From Bacteroidales bacterium OttesenSCG-928-M11 (GTDB taxonomy: Bacteria > Bacteroidota > Bacteroidia > Bacteroidales > Azobacteroidaceae): a stretch of DNA of 60,029 nucleotides. The position numbers were made by a program, and so were the translations under genes. Numbering within the stretch: position 1 is the stretch's first letter; each line of letters opens with the position of its first letter. Below the pieces are notes generated by a model. That model ran no database searches and was not told the DNA's origin. It saw only the letters and a program-made list of their open reading frames with translations. Positions 21,601 through 30,775 of this stretch are shown here, piece after piece. The DNA lies in NCBI GenBank assembly GCA_030265685.1, contig JAJDGO010000003.1, positions 1 through 60,029 of the forward strand. Direction: 5' to 3'.

Positions 21601-21912
21601 CAAAGAACTTCTATGCCAAAAGCAGTTTATGGAGATCCAATGGGTAACAATGTTTTCTCTGATAGATGGATTGAAGATGGTTCGTACTTGCGTTTGAAGT
21701 CGTTGACTTTGGCTTATGAATTGCCATTCAATTTGACTTTCCTTCAGGGTGTTACGGTATGGGCATCGGCAAATAACTTATTTACTGTAACAAAATATTT
21801 GGGTAGTGATCCGGAGTTTTCAGTAAGTAACTCGGTATTGTATCAAGGAATTGATGCCGGATTAACAGCGCAAGGAAGAAGTTATTTTATAGGAGTTAAG
21901 ATTAATTTATAA
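18685..21912 (+). CDS. SusC/RagA-family TonB-linked outer membrane protein (second)
   Basis: GTVTDAATNEPLMGARVSL, FVRGLNSLNANAQPLILVDGIVYD, SIYGSKAANGIISIKTKRG, C-terminal YFIGVKINL. Confidence 0.95.
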   Translation: MKKYNLIKSLEHFLVSQVIMRGFGVVCMLLFTLSIQAQNAENIVVTGTVTDAATNEPLMGARVSLADNPSYSVMADELGNFTMKLSDKNTILLFSMPDYVVREIPVQGKTEINAQLYPDHFKTEYKTVEVLSGTDRKTYLLNSVNTASDFDNTTSVSVETEIQKQLGGSVRTITRSGTPGVGASMFVRGLNSLNANAQPLILVDGIVYDLQLNSSSIHQGFYSNPLTNIDMNDIESVSVIKDGNSIYGSKAANGIISIKTKRGIDMTTKITANFSFGVNEKPSLPDMMNAEQYRIYASNQVEGWYNYNNKNVKDYADDFRFLDNDPTKSYYNMYHNNTDWSDEIYRNGFVQNYSVAVNGGDEVALYNFSMSYTQNEGTIEESSMERLNTRFNSDIKLSSKLFANVDVSVNRVTRDLSDDGVSSISSPGYISLIKAPILASHRYVTSTGEMSPKLSDFDEIDPNNPVSNPVAIVENALGTSSRIGFNIRANPYYKFTDNLILGTTFSYNFTRVKESFFIQEYGIAPRYLEGSSNTIIKNEVRDLAQRQSSVFSDTRINWNLNFDKTHNLALLGGFRYMSDSYESDIPRGYNTGNDNIKVLTTGLALKEITGENEIWKSMSWYLNADYDFQKKYFLTLTASADASSRFGDETDNGVDMFGVNWAIFPSASAGWLISSEEFMNNVSFVDLLKLRVSYGLTGNDDINSYAGRSYFQSVNYLGGAVGLQMASLQNTSIQWETTKKAGVGLDVNLFNDRLSLTADLYKSTTDNLLTQKMADEKSGFGYYWTNEGKLQNQGYEVSFNSRVVNTRDFTWELGASVGHYKNEILKLPEGDYTTDIYGGSILTSVGNPVGVFYGYKTDGVFATTAEVAEANNLYMIDKTGAVKYYGAGDVHFVDQNDDNRIDDNDKVIIGDPNPDIYGTINTKFKYKRVSLDALFTYSYGNDVYNYLRSQLESGASLANQTTAMVNRWTTEGQRTSMPKAVYGDPMGNNVFSDRWIEDGSYLRLKSLTLAYELPFNLTFLQGVTVWASANNLFTVTKYLGSDPEFSVSNSVLYQGIDAGLTAQGRSYFIGVKINL

Positions 21913-21933
21913 TGTTTCCTAATTTCAAATAAA

Positions 21934-21993
21934 TAGATATAGTTCCCACATGCACGTTGTGCATATTGTAGAACGAGTATGTGGGTTCTATCT
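21934..21993 (+). promoter_or_regulatory. Intercistronic nested stem-loop between susC and susD
   Basis: Outer arms CCCACAT (21945-21951) / ATGTGGG (21979-21985), extended imperfectly by AGATATAGTT/TTCTATCT; perfect inner hairpin ATGCAC-GTT-GTGCAT at 21950-21964. Confidence 0.6.
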
Positions 21994-22009
21994 AATAAAA
22001 AATGTAAAT

Positions 22010-23686
22010 ATGAAAAATATAACAAAAATAATAGGTTCGGTTATTTTGATTTTCGGTCTTCTCTTTTCTGCATGTTCCGATATGTTGGATACAGATTCCG
22101 ATCGATTTTTATTAACTGATGACAATAAATTGGATTCTCCTAACGACAGTATTTATTCTGTTCTCGGAATTTTAGAAAAACTACAATATTTGGGAGATCG
22201 ACATGTTATTTTAGGTGAATTGAGAGGAGAGTTGATGGACGTAACAGACAATGCTGACGAAAACTTGAGAGCTATCCGAAATTTTACAGCAACAGCAGAT
22301 AATCCTTATGCTTCGAAAAGAGACTATTATGCGTTAATTAATAACTGTAATTACTATATTAATTATGTAGATACTTCTATTGTTTCCGGAGGTATTAAGG
22401 TTTTATTGAAAGAGTATGCTGCAATAAAAGCAATTCGTGCTTGGTCTTATATGCAATTAGTATTGAATTTTGGTGAAGCTACTTATATTGAAAAACCGAT
22501 TTTCTCTAACGAAGACTTAGAAAAAACATATCCGGTTCTTAATATTGATGAAATGTGCAATGCTTTAATCAAGGATTTATTACCATACGAAGATGTGGAT
22601 ATGTTAAACTATGGAGAAATAAGTGGAAGAGAAACAAATTATTGTTTCTTCCCAATCCCTTTCTTGTTAGGAGATCTTTATATGTGGCAAGGTAATTATG
22701 CTCTAGCTGCGGAGAAATACTACAAGCTAATAGAGAAAAATGGATATTACATATCATCTTCCAGATATACAAATCAGTGGCTGAGTTCTGATTTTTCAGC
22801 TGTTTCTAATCGTTGGTCTGATATGTTTCCTGCCTATTCGGGAGAAATTATCACAACAATTCCTTATGTTTTAAGTGCAAATAATAACTTTGAAACATTT
22901 AGTTTAACAGCTCCATCGGCTAGTGTTGCTGAGAATTATCAGTATAAATTAGCTCCATCTCAGGCTGCGATGGATATGTGGGCGAATGAGCCTTATTATT
23001 ATTATAATAAAACATCAAATGTTTCTGCAGATGGTTTTGGTGATTTGAGAGGAAAATCTCTTTTCGGCTCAGCTTCTGGTTCTGGTGGTTCTTATGCTAT
23101 TCAGACTATTTCTGATGCTGATTCAGTTCCTTTTATTACTAAATATACATTCTCAAGTGATTTACCTTCTGCTTGGATATACAGAGTCGGACTTCTTTAT
23201 TTACGTTATGCAGAGGCAGTAAACCAAGCGGGTTATCCTTCGTTAGCATTTGCTGTTTTGAAGTATGGAACTCACCCGCTAACATTATCTGATCCAACAA
23301 AGGTGAAATTAGAAGAAATAACACCAAGACCAGCCTTCGCTACTTTCTCTTTCTTATCGACTATGTTTGAAAACTCTTCAAGTATAGGAGGTATTCACGC
23401 GCGTGGTTGCGGGAATGTCGAAGCTGATACGGTTACTTATATTTTCCCAAAAGACGAATATATGTTGGCTACAAAACAAGACTCAATTGACTTTGTAGAT
23501 GCAAAAATTTGTCTTGAGTTAGGATTAGAGACCGCTTTCGAAGGAAATCGTTTTCATGATTTGATGCGTTTCTCTCTTCGTAAAGATGATCCGGTAGCTT
23601 ATATGCAAGAATGGATAGGCAAAAAAGATCCGGCAGTAGCTGCTACATTAAATAGTAAAGAAAAATGGTTTTTACCATCAAAATAA
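22010..23686 (+). CDS. SusD/RagB-family lipoprotein (second)
   Basis: Lipobox GLLFSAC, CSDMLDTDSDRF; IKAIRAWSYMQLVLNFGEATYIEKP; LETAFEGNRFHDLMRFSLR. ORF opens at 21950 inside the hairpin; the start at 22010 is likelier. Confidence 0.93.
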   Translation: MKNITKIIGSVILIFGLLFSACSDMLDTDSDRFLLTDDNKLDSPNDSIYSVLGILEKLQYLGDRHVILGELRGELMDVTDNADENLRAIRNFTATADNPYASKRDYYALINNCNYYINYVDTSIVSGGIKVLLKEYAAIKAIRAWSYMQLVLNFGEATYIEKPIFSNEDLEKTYPVLNIDEMCNALIKDLLPYEDVDMLNYGEISGRETNYCFFPIPFLLGDLYMWQGNYALAAEKYYKLIEKNGYYISSSRYTNQWLSSDFSAVSNRWSDMFPAYSGEIITTIPYVLSANNNFETFSLTAPSASVAENYQYKLAPSQAAMDMWANEPYYYYNKTSNVSADGFGDLRGKSLFGSASGSGGSYAIQTISDADSVPFITKYTFSSDLPSAWIYRVGLLYLRYAEAVNQAGYPSLAFAVLKYGTHPLTLSDPTKVKLEEITPRPAFATFSFLSTMFENSSSIGGIHARGCGNVEADTVTYIFPKDEYMLATKQDSIDFVDAKICLELGLETAFEGNRFHDLMRFSLRKDDPVAYMQEWIGKKDPAVAATLNSKEKWFLPSK

Positions 23687-23706
23687 AAAAAGAATAAAAA
23701 GGCACA

Positions 23707-24945
23707 ATGAAAAGAAATTTATTTTTAATAGGCATAGTTTTTAGCATGCTATTATATTCAAATGTAATAATAGCGCAAGCTCCTAAAACAAGTACGGCAG
23801 AAGATCCTATTTGGTATTATATCCAAGTAATAGGAACTTCGACAGTTTCGAATAGAGTATTTACATGCGAAGAAGACGGAACTGTTCATGGTCGGGAGAG
23901 ATACGTAACGATGGATAGAGAAGTTGTTGATACACAACTTTGGCGATTTGAAGCTCGTTCAAGTACTAATCGCAGAATTATTAACAAAGCAACTGGAAAG
24001 ATGTTGCATGTAGTTTATGACGAAGCAAAACAAAAACGTTTTGCAGTGGTTGCTGATGCAAGTACTCTTAGTTATAGTTTTCCTACTAACGGGGATTATA
24101 ACAATATCAAAATAGCTACAAACGAATCAACTATCGGCGGAACAACAGGTCATGTTTATGCTTGGCAATCTCTTCCTGCAGCTCAATTTGATTATGCGAT
24201 TGAGTTTCGTCCGTCAACATCAATGGATAGCGATAATGCGAGATTCAAATTTATCTTTTCGGGAGATTATCTTCCGGAAATAAGTGATGAGAAAAATTAC
24301 TATTGGTATCATATTACGACAGCTAAGACAGGACATGCCGGAAAAGCGGTTACGTATGTAAATAACTCACCAAATTCTCGCATGAAATTTTCGTTGGAAG
24401 ATTTAAAAACTCCTTTCGATGATAATCAATTGTGGAGAGTGGAGTTGAATAATACATCTGATGGAGAAGTTGTTCAATTTATTAATAAGGCAACAGGATA
24501 TGCAATAGGAACTGATGTTGATTTTTATGATTTTTATTATGTTCAGCCATCTACTGAAGTAAAAGGAAATGGATGGTTTATCGCTTCTTCTTCGGAAGGT
24601 GCTCAGTGTTGTATTAGAACAAAAAATGACGATGGATCAATTAGTTATTTGAATGCTACTGTTGCCGGTGAAAATACGGAGATTTTCTCAGATTCTTATA
24701 CAGCGAATACCGGTTATGCTTGGATTTTCTCTTTTGCACAAAATGAGGATGCAGCCATACCACAAGTGGATAATAAGGTTGATTTTGTTCCATATGTGGA
24801 AAATAGAAGAATTTATATACAAGGTATAGATGATTATACGGTAAGAAATGTATATGGAGTTACTGTTAACAAGGACAATGAGTTGAAATCAGGAGTTTAT
24901 TTGGTAACAGTGAAAGGTGAAACACAAAAGGTATTAGTTCCATAA
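23707..24945 (+). CDS. Secreted protein with ricin-type beta-trefoil-like modules and a short T9SS-like tail
   Basis: Signal peptide; TAEDPIWYYIQV...DTQLWRFEARSSTNRRIINKATGKML; second copy YWYHITTAKTG...DNQLWRVELN...FINKATGYAIG; tail VRNVYGVTV..LKSGVYLVTVKGETQKVLV. Confidence 0.6.
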   Translation: MKRNLFLIGIVFSMLLYSNVIIAQAPKTSTAEDPIWYYIQVIGTSTVSNRVFTCEEDGTVHGRERYVTMDREVVDTQLWRFEARSSTNRRIINKATGKMLHVVYDEAKQKRFAVVADASTLSYSFPTNGDYNNIKIATNESTIGGTTGHVYAWQSLPAAQFDYAIEFRPSTSMDSDNARFKFIFSGDYLPEISDEKNYYWYHITTAKTGHAGKAVTYVNNSPNSRMKFSLEDLKTPFDDNQLWRVELNNTSDGEVVQFINKATGYAIGTDVDFYDFYYVQPSTEVKGNGWFIASSSEGAQCCIRTKNDDGSISYLNATVAGENTEIFSDSYTANTGYAWIFSFAQNEDAAIPQVDNKVDFVPYVENRRIYIQGIDDYTVRNVYGVTVNKDNELKSGVYLVTVKGETQKVLVP

Positions 24946-24955
24946 AAATTGAATC

Positions 24956-26995
24956 ATGAAAAAAGTAACATTAATAATAGCAACTATATTTTGTTTGAGC
25001 GGTTTGAATTTATCTGCTCAAGATATATTTCTTACATCTATTCCGACGGTTTCGTCGCTTGTTGATAATCTAGAGGTGGATTATAAAATTAAACCAACTT
25101 CAGGGTCTGCAACTTCTGCTCATTCCGGAGACGGGATCGAAAAATCTTTTGATGATGATATGAGTACTCTTTACCATTCGGAATGGGGTAACGAAGATAG
25201 ATTCCCAATCACTCTTACTTATCGTTTTACTTCGGTTTCTGCTATGGATTATTTAGTTTACAATCCAAGAACAAGCGGAACGAATGGAAACTTCAAAGAG
25301 CTTGAAATTTATTATACATTAGAAGGTGGAACAAAAACTCTTTTAGGTAAATATGATTTTAAGGGTAGTTCTACTCCTTCTCGAGTTGAATTTGAAGAGT
25401 CGTTGATAAATCCGACTTCTATTGAATTTAAAGTATTATCAGGAGTGGGAGATAATAACGGGGTTGGTTTTGCAAGTTGTGCAGAAATGGAATTTTATCA
25501 AAAGAATCCGAAAGCTTTGAATGTATTGGATATTTTTACTGATTTTTCTTGTTCAGAAGTGAAACCAGACGTTACTATTGAAGATATTAGGCAAATAACA
25601 GATGGATTCTATAAACAATTAGCTGCTGATTTGTATTACGACCGTTACGATGGAAAAGAATTTAGAATTCAAAAGTATGAATCTTATGTTAATCCTACTA
25701 TCGATGCTGCTCGTAATAAAACAAGTCCTTATGGAAGACGTGATAATCCGACTGGTATATTTGCTACGGCCGGAGAATCGATTGTTTTATTTGTAGAAGA
25801 ATCAGATTTAGATGTATATCCGTCTTTGTTTATATCTAAACCAAAAGGAGGAATATCGGGTACTACTTTTGCTTTATACAAAGGATTGAATACCATCACA
25901 GCTCCACATGACGGATTGCTATATATATATTATTATACAGAAACCGGAACAGAACCTGATTTGAAAATTAACTTTGCAACAGGAAATGTTAATGGATTTT
26001 ATGATAAAGAAATTCATGATTCTAATGATTGGGTGCGTTTGCTTGCTAATGCAAAATTTGATTGGTTTGATGCAAAGGGAGAATATTCGGTCTTAGTATT
26101 CGAAACAGAAGCTTTCCGTTCTTATGCTGCGACAAATGGTCCGGAATTAGTTCAGTTTTATGATGATTTGGTTTATAACGAACAAGTATTTCAAGGATTG
26201 GTTAAGTATGAAAAAATGTTTGGAACCAGACATCACATGCAAGTAGTTTATGGAGATAACTTTATGTTCGCTTCAGATTATTATACAGGTTACAATAATA
26301 GTACACAAAACTCTATTTTGGATTATAATAAATTAGCCGGAGAACAATCTCTTTCCGGTTTTGCAGGGGGGCCGGCTTGGGGTCCGGCTCACGAAGTAGG
26401 ACACTGTAACCAAACTCGTCCGGGATTGAAATGGCATGGTATGACGGAAGTTACCAATAATATTCAATCTCAACAGATTACTCGTGCTTTGGGTTATCCT
26501 TCCCGACTTTATGACGAGAACTTAGGTGGAGGACTAAACCGTTATACAAAAGCGATAGATGGAATCGTAAAGGTTGGTCTTGCTCACAATGCTCATGACG
26601 ATGTATTCTGTAAATTAGTACCATTTTGGCAAATAAAACTGTATATGCATGATGCTTTGGGTGTAACTGATTTTTATGGAGAATTATATGAACATGTAAG
26701 AGTAACTGCTAATTCTGTAGCTGCAGATGGAAGCTCAGTTGATGGTATCTGTCAGTTGGAATTTGCTCTTATGGTTTGCGAAAAATCCGGATTGGATTGG
26801 ACTTCATTCTTTGAAGATTGGGGATTTTTTACTCCAACTTCTTTCTCGATCGATGACTATTCTCAAAAAACATTTACTGTTTCCCAAGCATCTATTGATA
26901 AATACAAAGCTTTGATTGCAGCAAAAGGATATCCAAAAGTTCCGGAAGAGTTATATAAAATCCATGATTATAACACGGACGACTATAAAAAATAA
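24956..26995 (+). CDS. M60-like zinc metallopeptidase with N-terminal F5/8 type C (discoidin)-like domain
   Basis: HExxH as PAHEVGHCNQ in GGPAWGPAHEVGHCNQTRPGLKWHGMTEVTNNIQS; SAHSGDGIEKSFDDDMSTLYHSEWG typical of an F5/8C N-terminus. Confidence 0.85.
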   Translation: MKKVTLIIATIFCLSGLNLSAQDIFLTSIPTVSSLVDNLEVDYKIKPTSGSATSAHSGDGIEKSFDDDMSTLYHSEWGNEDRFPITLTYRFTSVSAMDYLVYNPRTSGTNGNFKELEIYYTLEGGTKTLLGKYDFKGSSTPSRVEFEESLINPTSIEFKVLSGVGDNNGVGFASCAEMEFYQKNPKALNVLDIFTDFSCSEVKPDVTIEDIRQITDGFYKQLAADLYYDRYDGKEFRIQKYESYVNPTIDAARNKTSPYGRRDNPTGIFATAGESIVLFVEESDLDVYPSLFISKPKGGISGTTFALYKGLNTITAPHDGLLYIYYYTETGTEPDLKINFATGNVNGFYDKEIHDSNDWVRLLANAKFDWFDAKGEYSVLVFETEAFRSYAATNGPELVQFYDDLVYNEQVFQGLVKYEKMFGTRHHMQVVYGDNFMFASDYYTGYNNSTQNSILDYNKLAGEQSLSGFAGGPAWGPAHEVGHCNQTRPGLKWHGMTEVTNNIQSQQITRALGYPSRLYDENLGGGLNRYTKAIDGIVKVGLAHNAHDDVFCKLVPFWQIKLYMHDALGVTDFYGELYEHVRVTANSVAADGSSVDGICQLEFALMVCEKSGLDWTSFFEDWGFFTPTSFSIDDYSQKTFTVSQASIDKYKALIAAKGYPKVPEELYKIHDYNTDDYKK

Positions 26996-27033
26996 TTTGA
27001 AGTTAGAACTATAATCTATAAAATCTATAATTT

Positions 27034-28347
27034 ATGAGCGGACAAAAAAACTCAGGAAATATTCCTGCTATTATTATCTGTATCCTTCTGTTTGGAATGA
27101 TCTCATTCGTGACAGGATTGGCGAACCCTATGGGGGTTATTGTAAAGAACCAATTTGAAGCCACAAACTTTATGGCTACATTAGGAAACTTCGCCAACTT
27201 TTTGGCTTATGCTTTCATGGGTATTCCTGCAGGAAATTTGCTAAATAAATATGGTTATAAGAAAACAGCTTTGGCTGCGGTGACTGTAGGGTTTGTTGGT
27301 GTTGGAATTCAATACCTTTCCGGTGTTACTTCAAGTTTTGCTGTTTATTTAACAGGGGCTTTTGTTGCCGGTTTCTCTATGTGTATGCTTAATACGGTAG
27401 TAAACCCTCTTTTGAATACTCTCGGAGGAGGAGGTAATAAAGGTAACCAATTTATTCAAATCGGAGGTACTTTCAATTCTTTGAATGCTACTATCGTTCC
27501 TGTTCTTGTAGGTTATTTGATGGGTAATGCAGCTAACGCTACAATCAAAGACGCTAATCCTGCTTTATTTATCGCAATGGGTATCTTTGCTGCAGCATTT
27601 ATCATTTTGGCTGTTTCAAGAATCCCTGAACCAATTTTAGAACTTCGAAAAGAAAAAGAAGCTAAAGGTATCAAAGACGAGAAAATTTCTTATGGAACAC
27701 TTTTTAAATTCCGTCACTATGTATTAGGTATCTTAGCTATTTTTGCTTATATCGGCGTTGAATTAGGAATTCCTAATATTGTATTATTATATTTAACTGA
27801 AACTCCTGATAAAGGTGGATTTGGAATGGTAGCTGCGGCTGCCGGTTCAGTTGCCGGAACTTATTGGTTCTTGATGATGATTGGTCGTCTTATTGGAGCT
27901 TCAATTGGAGGAAAAGTTTCGAGTAAAGCTATGTTGACTACAGTTGCTGTTGTTGGATTAATCTTAGTAACAGTTGCTATCTTCTCGCCGTTAACATCAG
28001 TAGTTAAAATGCCGGTGTTTGAAGGAGGAGGTTCACTTTCGTTCGGAATGGCAGAAGTTCCCATGAGTGTTATGTTGCTTATTTTGGGAGGTTTGTGTAC
28101 ATCGGTAATGTGGGGTGTTATCTTTAACTTGGCAGTTGAAGGTATTGGTAAATATACAGCTATCGGTTCAGGAGTATTTATGGTCATGGTAGTTGGTGGA
28201 GGAATATTCCCAACAGTACAAGGGCTTATTGCTGATGCATTTAGCTATATGACTAGTTATTGGATCGTAGTTGCCCTATTAGCATATATACTTTATTATG
28301 CATTAATAGGTTGCAAGAATGTAAACAAAAATATCAAAGTTGATTAA
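27034..28347 (+). CDS. MFS transporter, possibly FucP-like sugar permease
   Basis: 437 aa, about 12 TM; FVTGLANPMGVIVKNQF, AYAFMGIPAGNLLNKYGYKKT. Confidence 0.8.
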   Translation: MSGQKNSGNIPAIIICILLFGMISFVTGLANPMGVIVKNQFEATNFMATLGNFANFLAYAFMGIPAGNLLNKYGYKKTALAAVTVGFVGVGIQYLSGVTSSFAVYLTGAFVAGFSMCMLNTVVNPLLNTLGGGGNKGNQFIQIGGTFNSLNATIVPVLVGYLMGNAANATIKDANPALFIAMGIFAAAFIILAVSRIPEPILELRKEKEAKGIKDEKISYGTLFKFRHYVLGILAIFAYIGVELGIPNIVLLYLTETPDKGGFGMVAAAAGSVAGTYWFLMMIGRLIGASIGGKVSSKAMLTTVAVVGLILVTVAIFSPLTSVVKMPVFEGGGSLSFGMAEVPMSVMLLILGGLCTSVMWGVIFNLAVEGIGKYTAIGSGVFMVMVVGGGIFPTVQGLIADAFSYMTSYWIVVALLAYILYYALIGCKNVNKNIKVD

Positions 28348-28356
28348 TAATTATTT

Positions 28357-28396
28357 TTCGCCAACAAGTTTGGACTTTTGTCTACTTGTTGGCGAA
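28357..28396 (+). terminator. Terminator after MFS gene
   Basis: 13-bp stem TTCGCCAACAAGT / ACTTGTTGGCGAA followed by a T-rich tract. Confidence 0.8.
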
Positions 28397-28458
28397 ATTT
28401 ATTTTTTTACAAGAGAAGCTTAAGCTCAGCGTTAAAAAGTAAAATAATAGTGAAATAT

Positions 28459-28489
28459 TTTGTTTCTATTATTTTTTTTCTTACTTTTG
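28459..28489 (+). promoter_or_regulatory. Bacteroidetes-type promoter (TTTG, 19 nt, TACTTTTG)
   Basis: TTTG at 28459-28462 and TACTTTTG at 28482-28489 upstream of the ORF at 28570. Confidence 0.6.
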
Positions 28490-28569
28490 GACGCGAGAAA
28501 GCTCTTTATGAGACAATAAATCGAAAAGAATTTCATTAAACAAATTATTAACTTATAAAAAAGAATTGT

Positions 28570-30690
28570 ATGAGAAAGATTACTTTATTATTAATGTCGT
28601 TTATCCTTTTTATAGGATATGCAGATGCGCAAGTTGCGCTTCCGAAAACATCTACTGCGGAAAATCCAATCTGGTACTATATTCAAGTACAAGGTTCTCA
28701 GAGTGGTCGTGAAGGTTTGCTTCTTACTAACCACACCGACACTTTCTATACTTTTGCTGAAGATCCAGATTCAAAAATGAACATAAACCATCTTAGAGGT
28801 GGATTTGGAAAAGCAGCAGGTAGTTTCGAAGCTATGGAACGTCAGTTGTGGCGCTTCGAGCACGATGCAGATGCTCCGGATGCATATAACATTATCAACT
28901 GTCAAACAGGACGTTATTTTAATCAATATGCAATGGCTGAAACTTTTGCAGATAATGCAAGATTCAAAAATAAGAACGTAGTAATATTAGGAGATGATCC
29001 TGAAGCGTTTGATATTACAGATTGGAGTGAACAAAACAGTGTTAACTCTCCTACTGGATATAGCTTTATTGTTGCTACTAATCCGTTGGATCCTACTATG
29101 CCAAGTCTTCACCAAGGTAATGGTGGTTACGATTATTGTGTCGTTTTTGAAGGTGCAAGCTGGGGATATGGAGCAAACTCTATTTTCCAATTTATCGAAT
29201 TCGATAATACTCCTTTAGTAGTAGATAGAGAGTCTATCGACTTCGGTTTCTATAAAACAAAATCGTCTGCAACTCCAATTTCTGTTTCTGTTTTAGGAAC
29301 TCCAAGTTTAGGAGACAACCTTATTGAATGGTCTTACGATAACACAGATGCATTCTATGTGGAAGAAGCAGAAGGATATAATAATCAAACTGGAGGTAAA
29401 TTAGATGTATATTTTAGTAATGAAATTGAACCGGGTGATTATACAGGTACTTTGAAAATTTGGGCTGGTGATATTTCTTTTGAAGTTGCTTTGAGCGTAA
29501 AAATAGCAGAGGAATCTCCTGTAAAAGGATCTGATACAGAGAATACATATTGGTATAATATGCAATATACTAAAACATTAGGTCTCTTTGTTCAAGAAAT
29601 GGGAGTTGGTGCTTTACTAGAAGGTCAAATTTCTGTTGAAGGCGAAACTGATGATGATGCTCAATATTGGAAATTTACAAAAGTAGGTACAGGTGGAAAA
29701 TATGGAGACAAATATACAGTTGAAAACATGAGTGGTTATCAAATCGCTTGGAGCGATGCTATGGGTGGATTCGTTGCTGTAGAAACTTCAGATTATACAT
29801 TTAGCTTCTTATTGCGTAGCACTGACGGAAACTGGCAATTATATTGCAACGAGTACGAATACGCATCATCTACTTCTGAAACCGGATTCGCTTATGGAGC
29901 AAGTATGTATATATATACAGGTTCTGAGTATCCAAAAGGATCTTTCAGACCAACAACAAGTACAACTTCTGATGCTTGTGTAATCTCTTTCTTCCCATTT
30001 GAAGACAACCATAGAACAGAATATCCAACTTTCAGTACTTTAGAAAAACCATATTGGTATTTCGTTCAATTCGCAAGACCAGTTCAACAAAAGAAAATAG
30101 ATGTTGCGTTTACAAATCCTGGTGTTGATTTCGAAACTTACCCACAAGTAACACAAGATACTACAGAATTTGAACGCGAAGATCAACATTGGATCCTTCT
30201 TGGAAACAAAGAATCTTTCAAATTCGTTTCTAAAGTTAACAACGAAGAACTTGCTCAATATATTGCTGATGTAGAAGGTGGCGAAACTGCTGCAAATAAG
30301 AATATCATGGCTCTTGAAGGAGAAGGACATACTTATAGCATTTATGGACCTGCTGGTATGAATATTTGGGAAGTTAAAGTTGATGACGAATTTATGTATA
30401 GCGGTTATGCTTTCTTGAATGACTTTGGTGGAACTAGCAACTTAGTTGGATTGTATTCTCAAGGTGATGGTGGTAATGGTGTTATCTTTACTCCAGTAGG
30501 TGATTATAATGCTATTGAAGACATCGATGACTCTACAGATACAGAATCTGTTGATAAAGGTCAGTATGTAGGGGTTAGCTATTATAATCTTCAAGGTCAA
30601 GTTCTTTCAGGAGAACCTGTATCTGGAATGTATATCAAAGTAACTAAATATACAAAAGCATCTGTTGCTGAGAAGATTTACAAAAAATAA
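28570..30690 (+). CDS. Secreted multi-module protein with ricin-like modules, Ig-like linker and short C-terminal tail; related to 23707-24945
   Basis: PKTSTAENPIWYYIQVQG...RQLWRFEHD nearly repeats the 23707 protein; two further modules start NTYWYNMQYTK and KPYWYFVQFAR; tail YYNLQGQVLSGEPVSGMYIKVTKY. Confidence 0.6.
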   Translation: MRKITLLLMSFILFIGYADAQVALPKTSTAENPIWYYIQVQGSQSGREGLLLTNHTDTFYTFAEDPDSKMNINHLRGGFGKAAGSFEAMERQLWRFEHDADAPDAYNIINCQTGRYFNQYAMAETFADNARFKNKNVVILGDDPEAFDITDWSEQNSVNSPTGYSFIVATNPLDPTMPSLHQGNGGYDYCVVFEGASWGYGANSIFQFIEFDNTPLVVDRESIDFGFYKTKSSATPISVSVLGTPSLGDNLIEWSYDNTDAFYVEEAEGYNNQTGGKLDVYFSNEIEPGDYTGTLKIWAGDISFEVALSVKIAEESPVKGSDTENTYWYNMQYTKTLGLFVQEMGVGALLEGQISVEGETDDDAQYWKFTKVGTGGKYGDKYTVENMSGYQIAWSDAMGGFVAVETSDYTFSFLLRSTDGNWQLYCNEYEYASSTSETGFAYGASMYIYTGSEYPKGSFRPTTSTTSDACVISFFPFEDNHRTEYPTFSTLEKPYWYFVQFARPVQQKKIDVAFTNPGVDFETYPQVTQDTTEFEREDQHWILLGNKESFKFVSKVNNEELAQYIADVEGGETAANKNIMALEGEGHTYSIYGPAGMNIWEVKVDDEFMYSGYAFLNDFGGTSNLVGLYSQGDGGNGVIFTPVGDYNAIEDIDDSTDTESVDKGQYVGVSYYNLQGQVLSGEPVSGMYIKVTKYTKASVAEKIYKK

Positions 30691-30714
30691 TCATTTGATT
30701 ATTGACTAATATAG

Positions 30715-30755
30715 AGAGATGCATCTACTCCTCAGTTGATGCATCTCTTCTTATT
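30715..30755 (+). terminator. Terminator between 28570 gene and 30776 gene
   Basis: AGAGATGCATC / GATGCATCTCT stem plus T-rich run. Confidence 0.7.
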
Positions 30756-30775
30756 TTATTTTATAAACTCTAATC

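Noticed and set aside
21950-22009. N-terminal extension of the second SusD (MHVVHIVERVCGFYLIKNVN)
   Set aside because: Encoded by the intercistronic hairpin; the signal peptide begins at MKNITK (22010).
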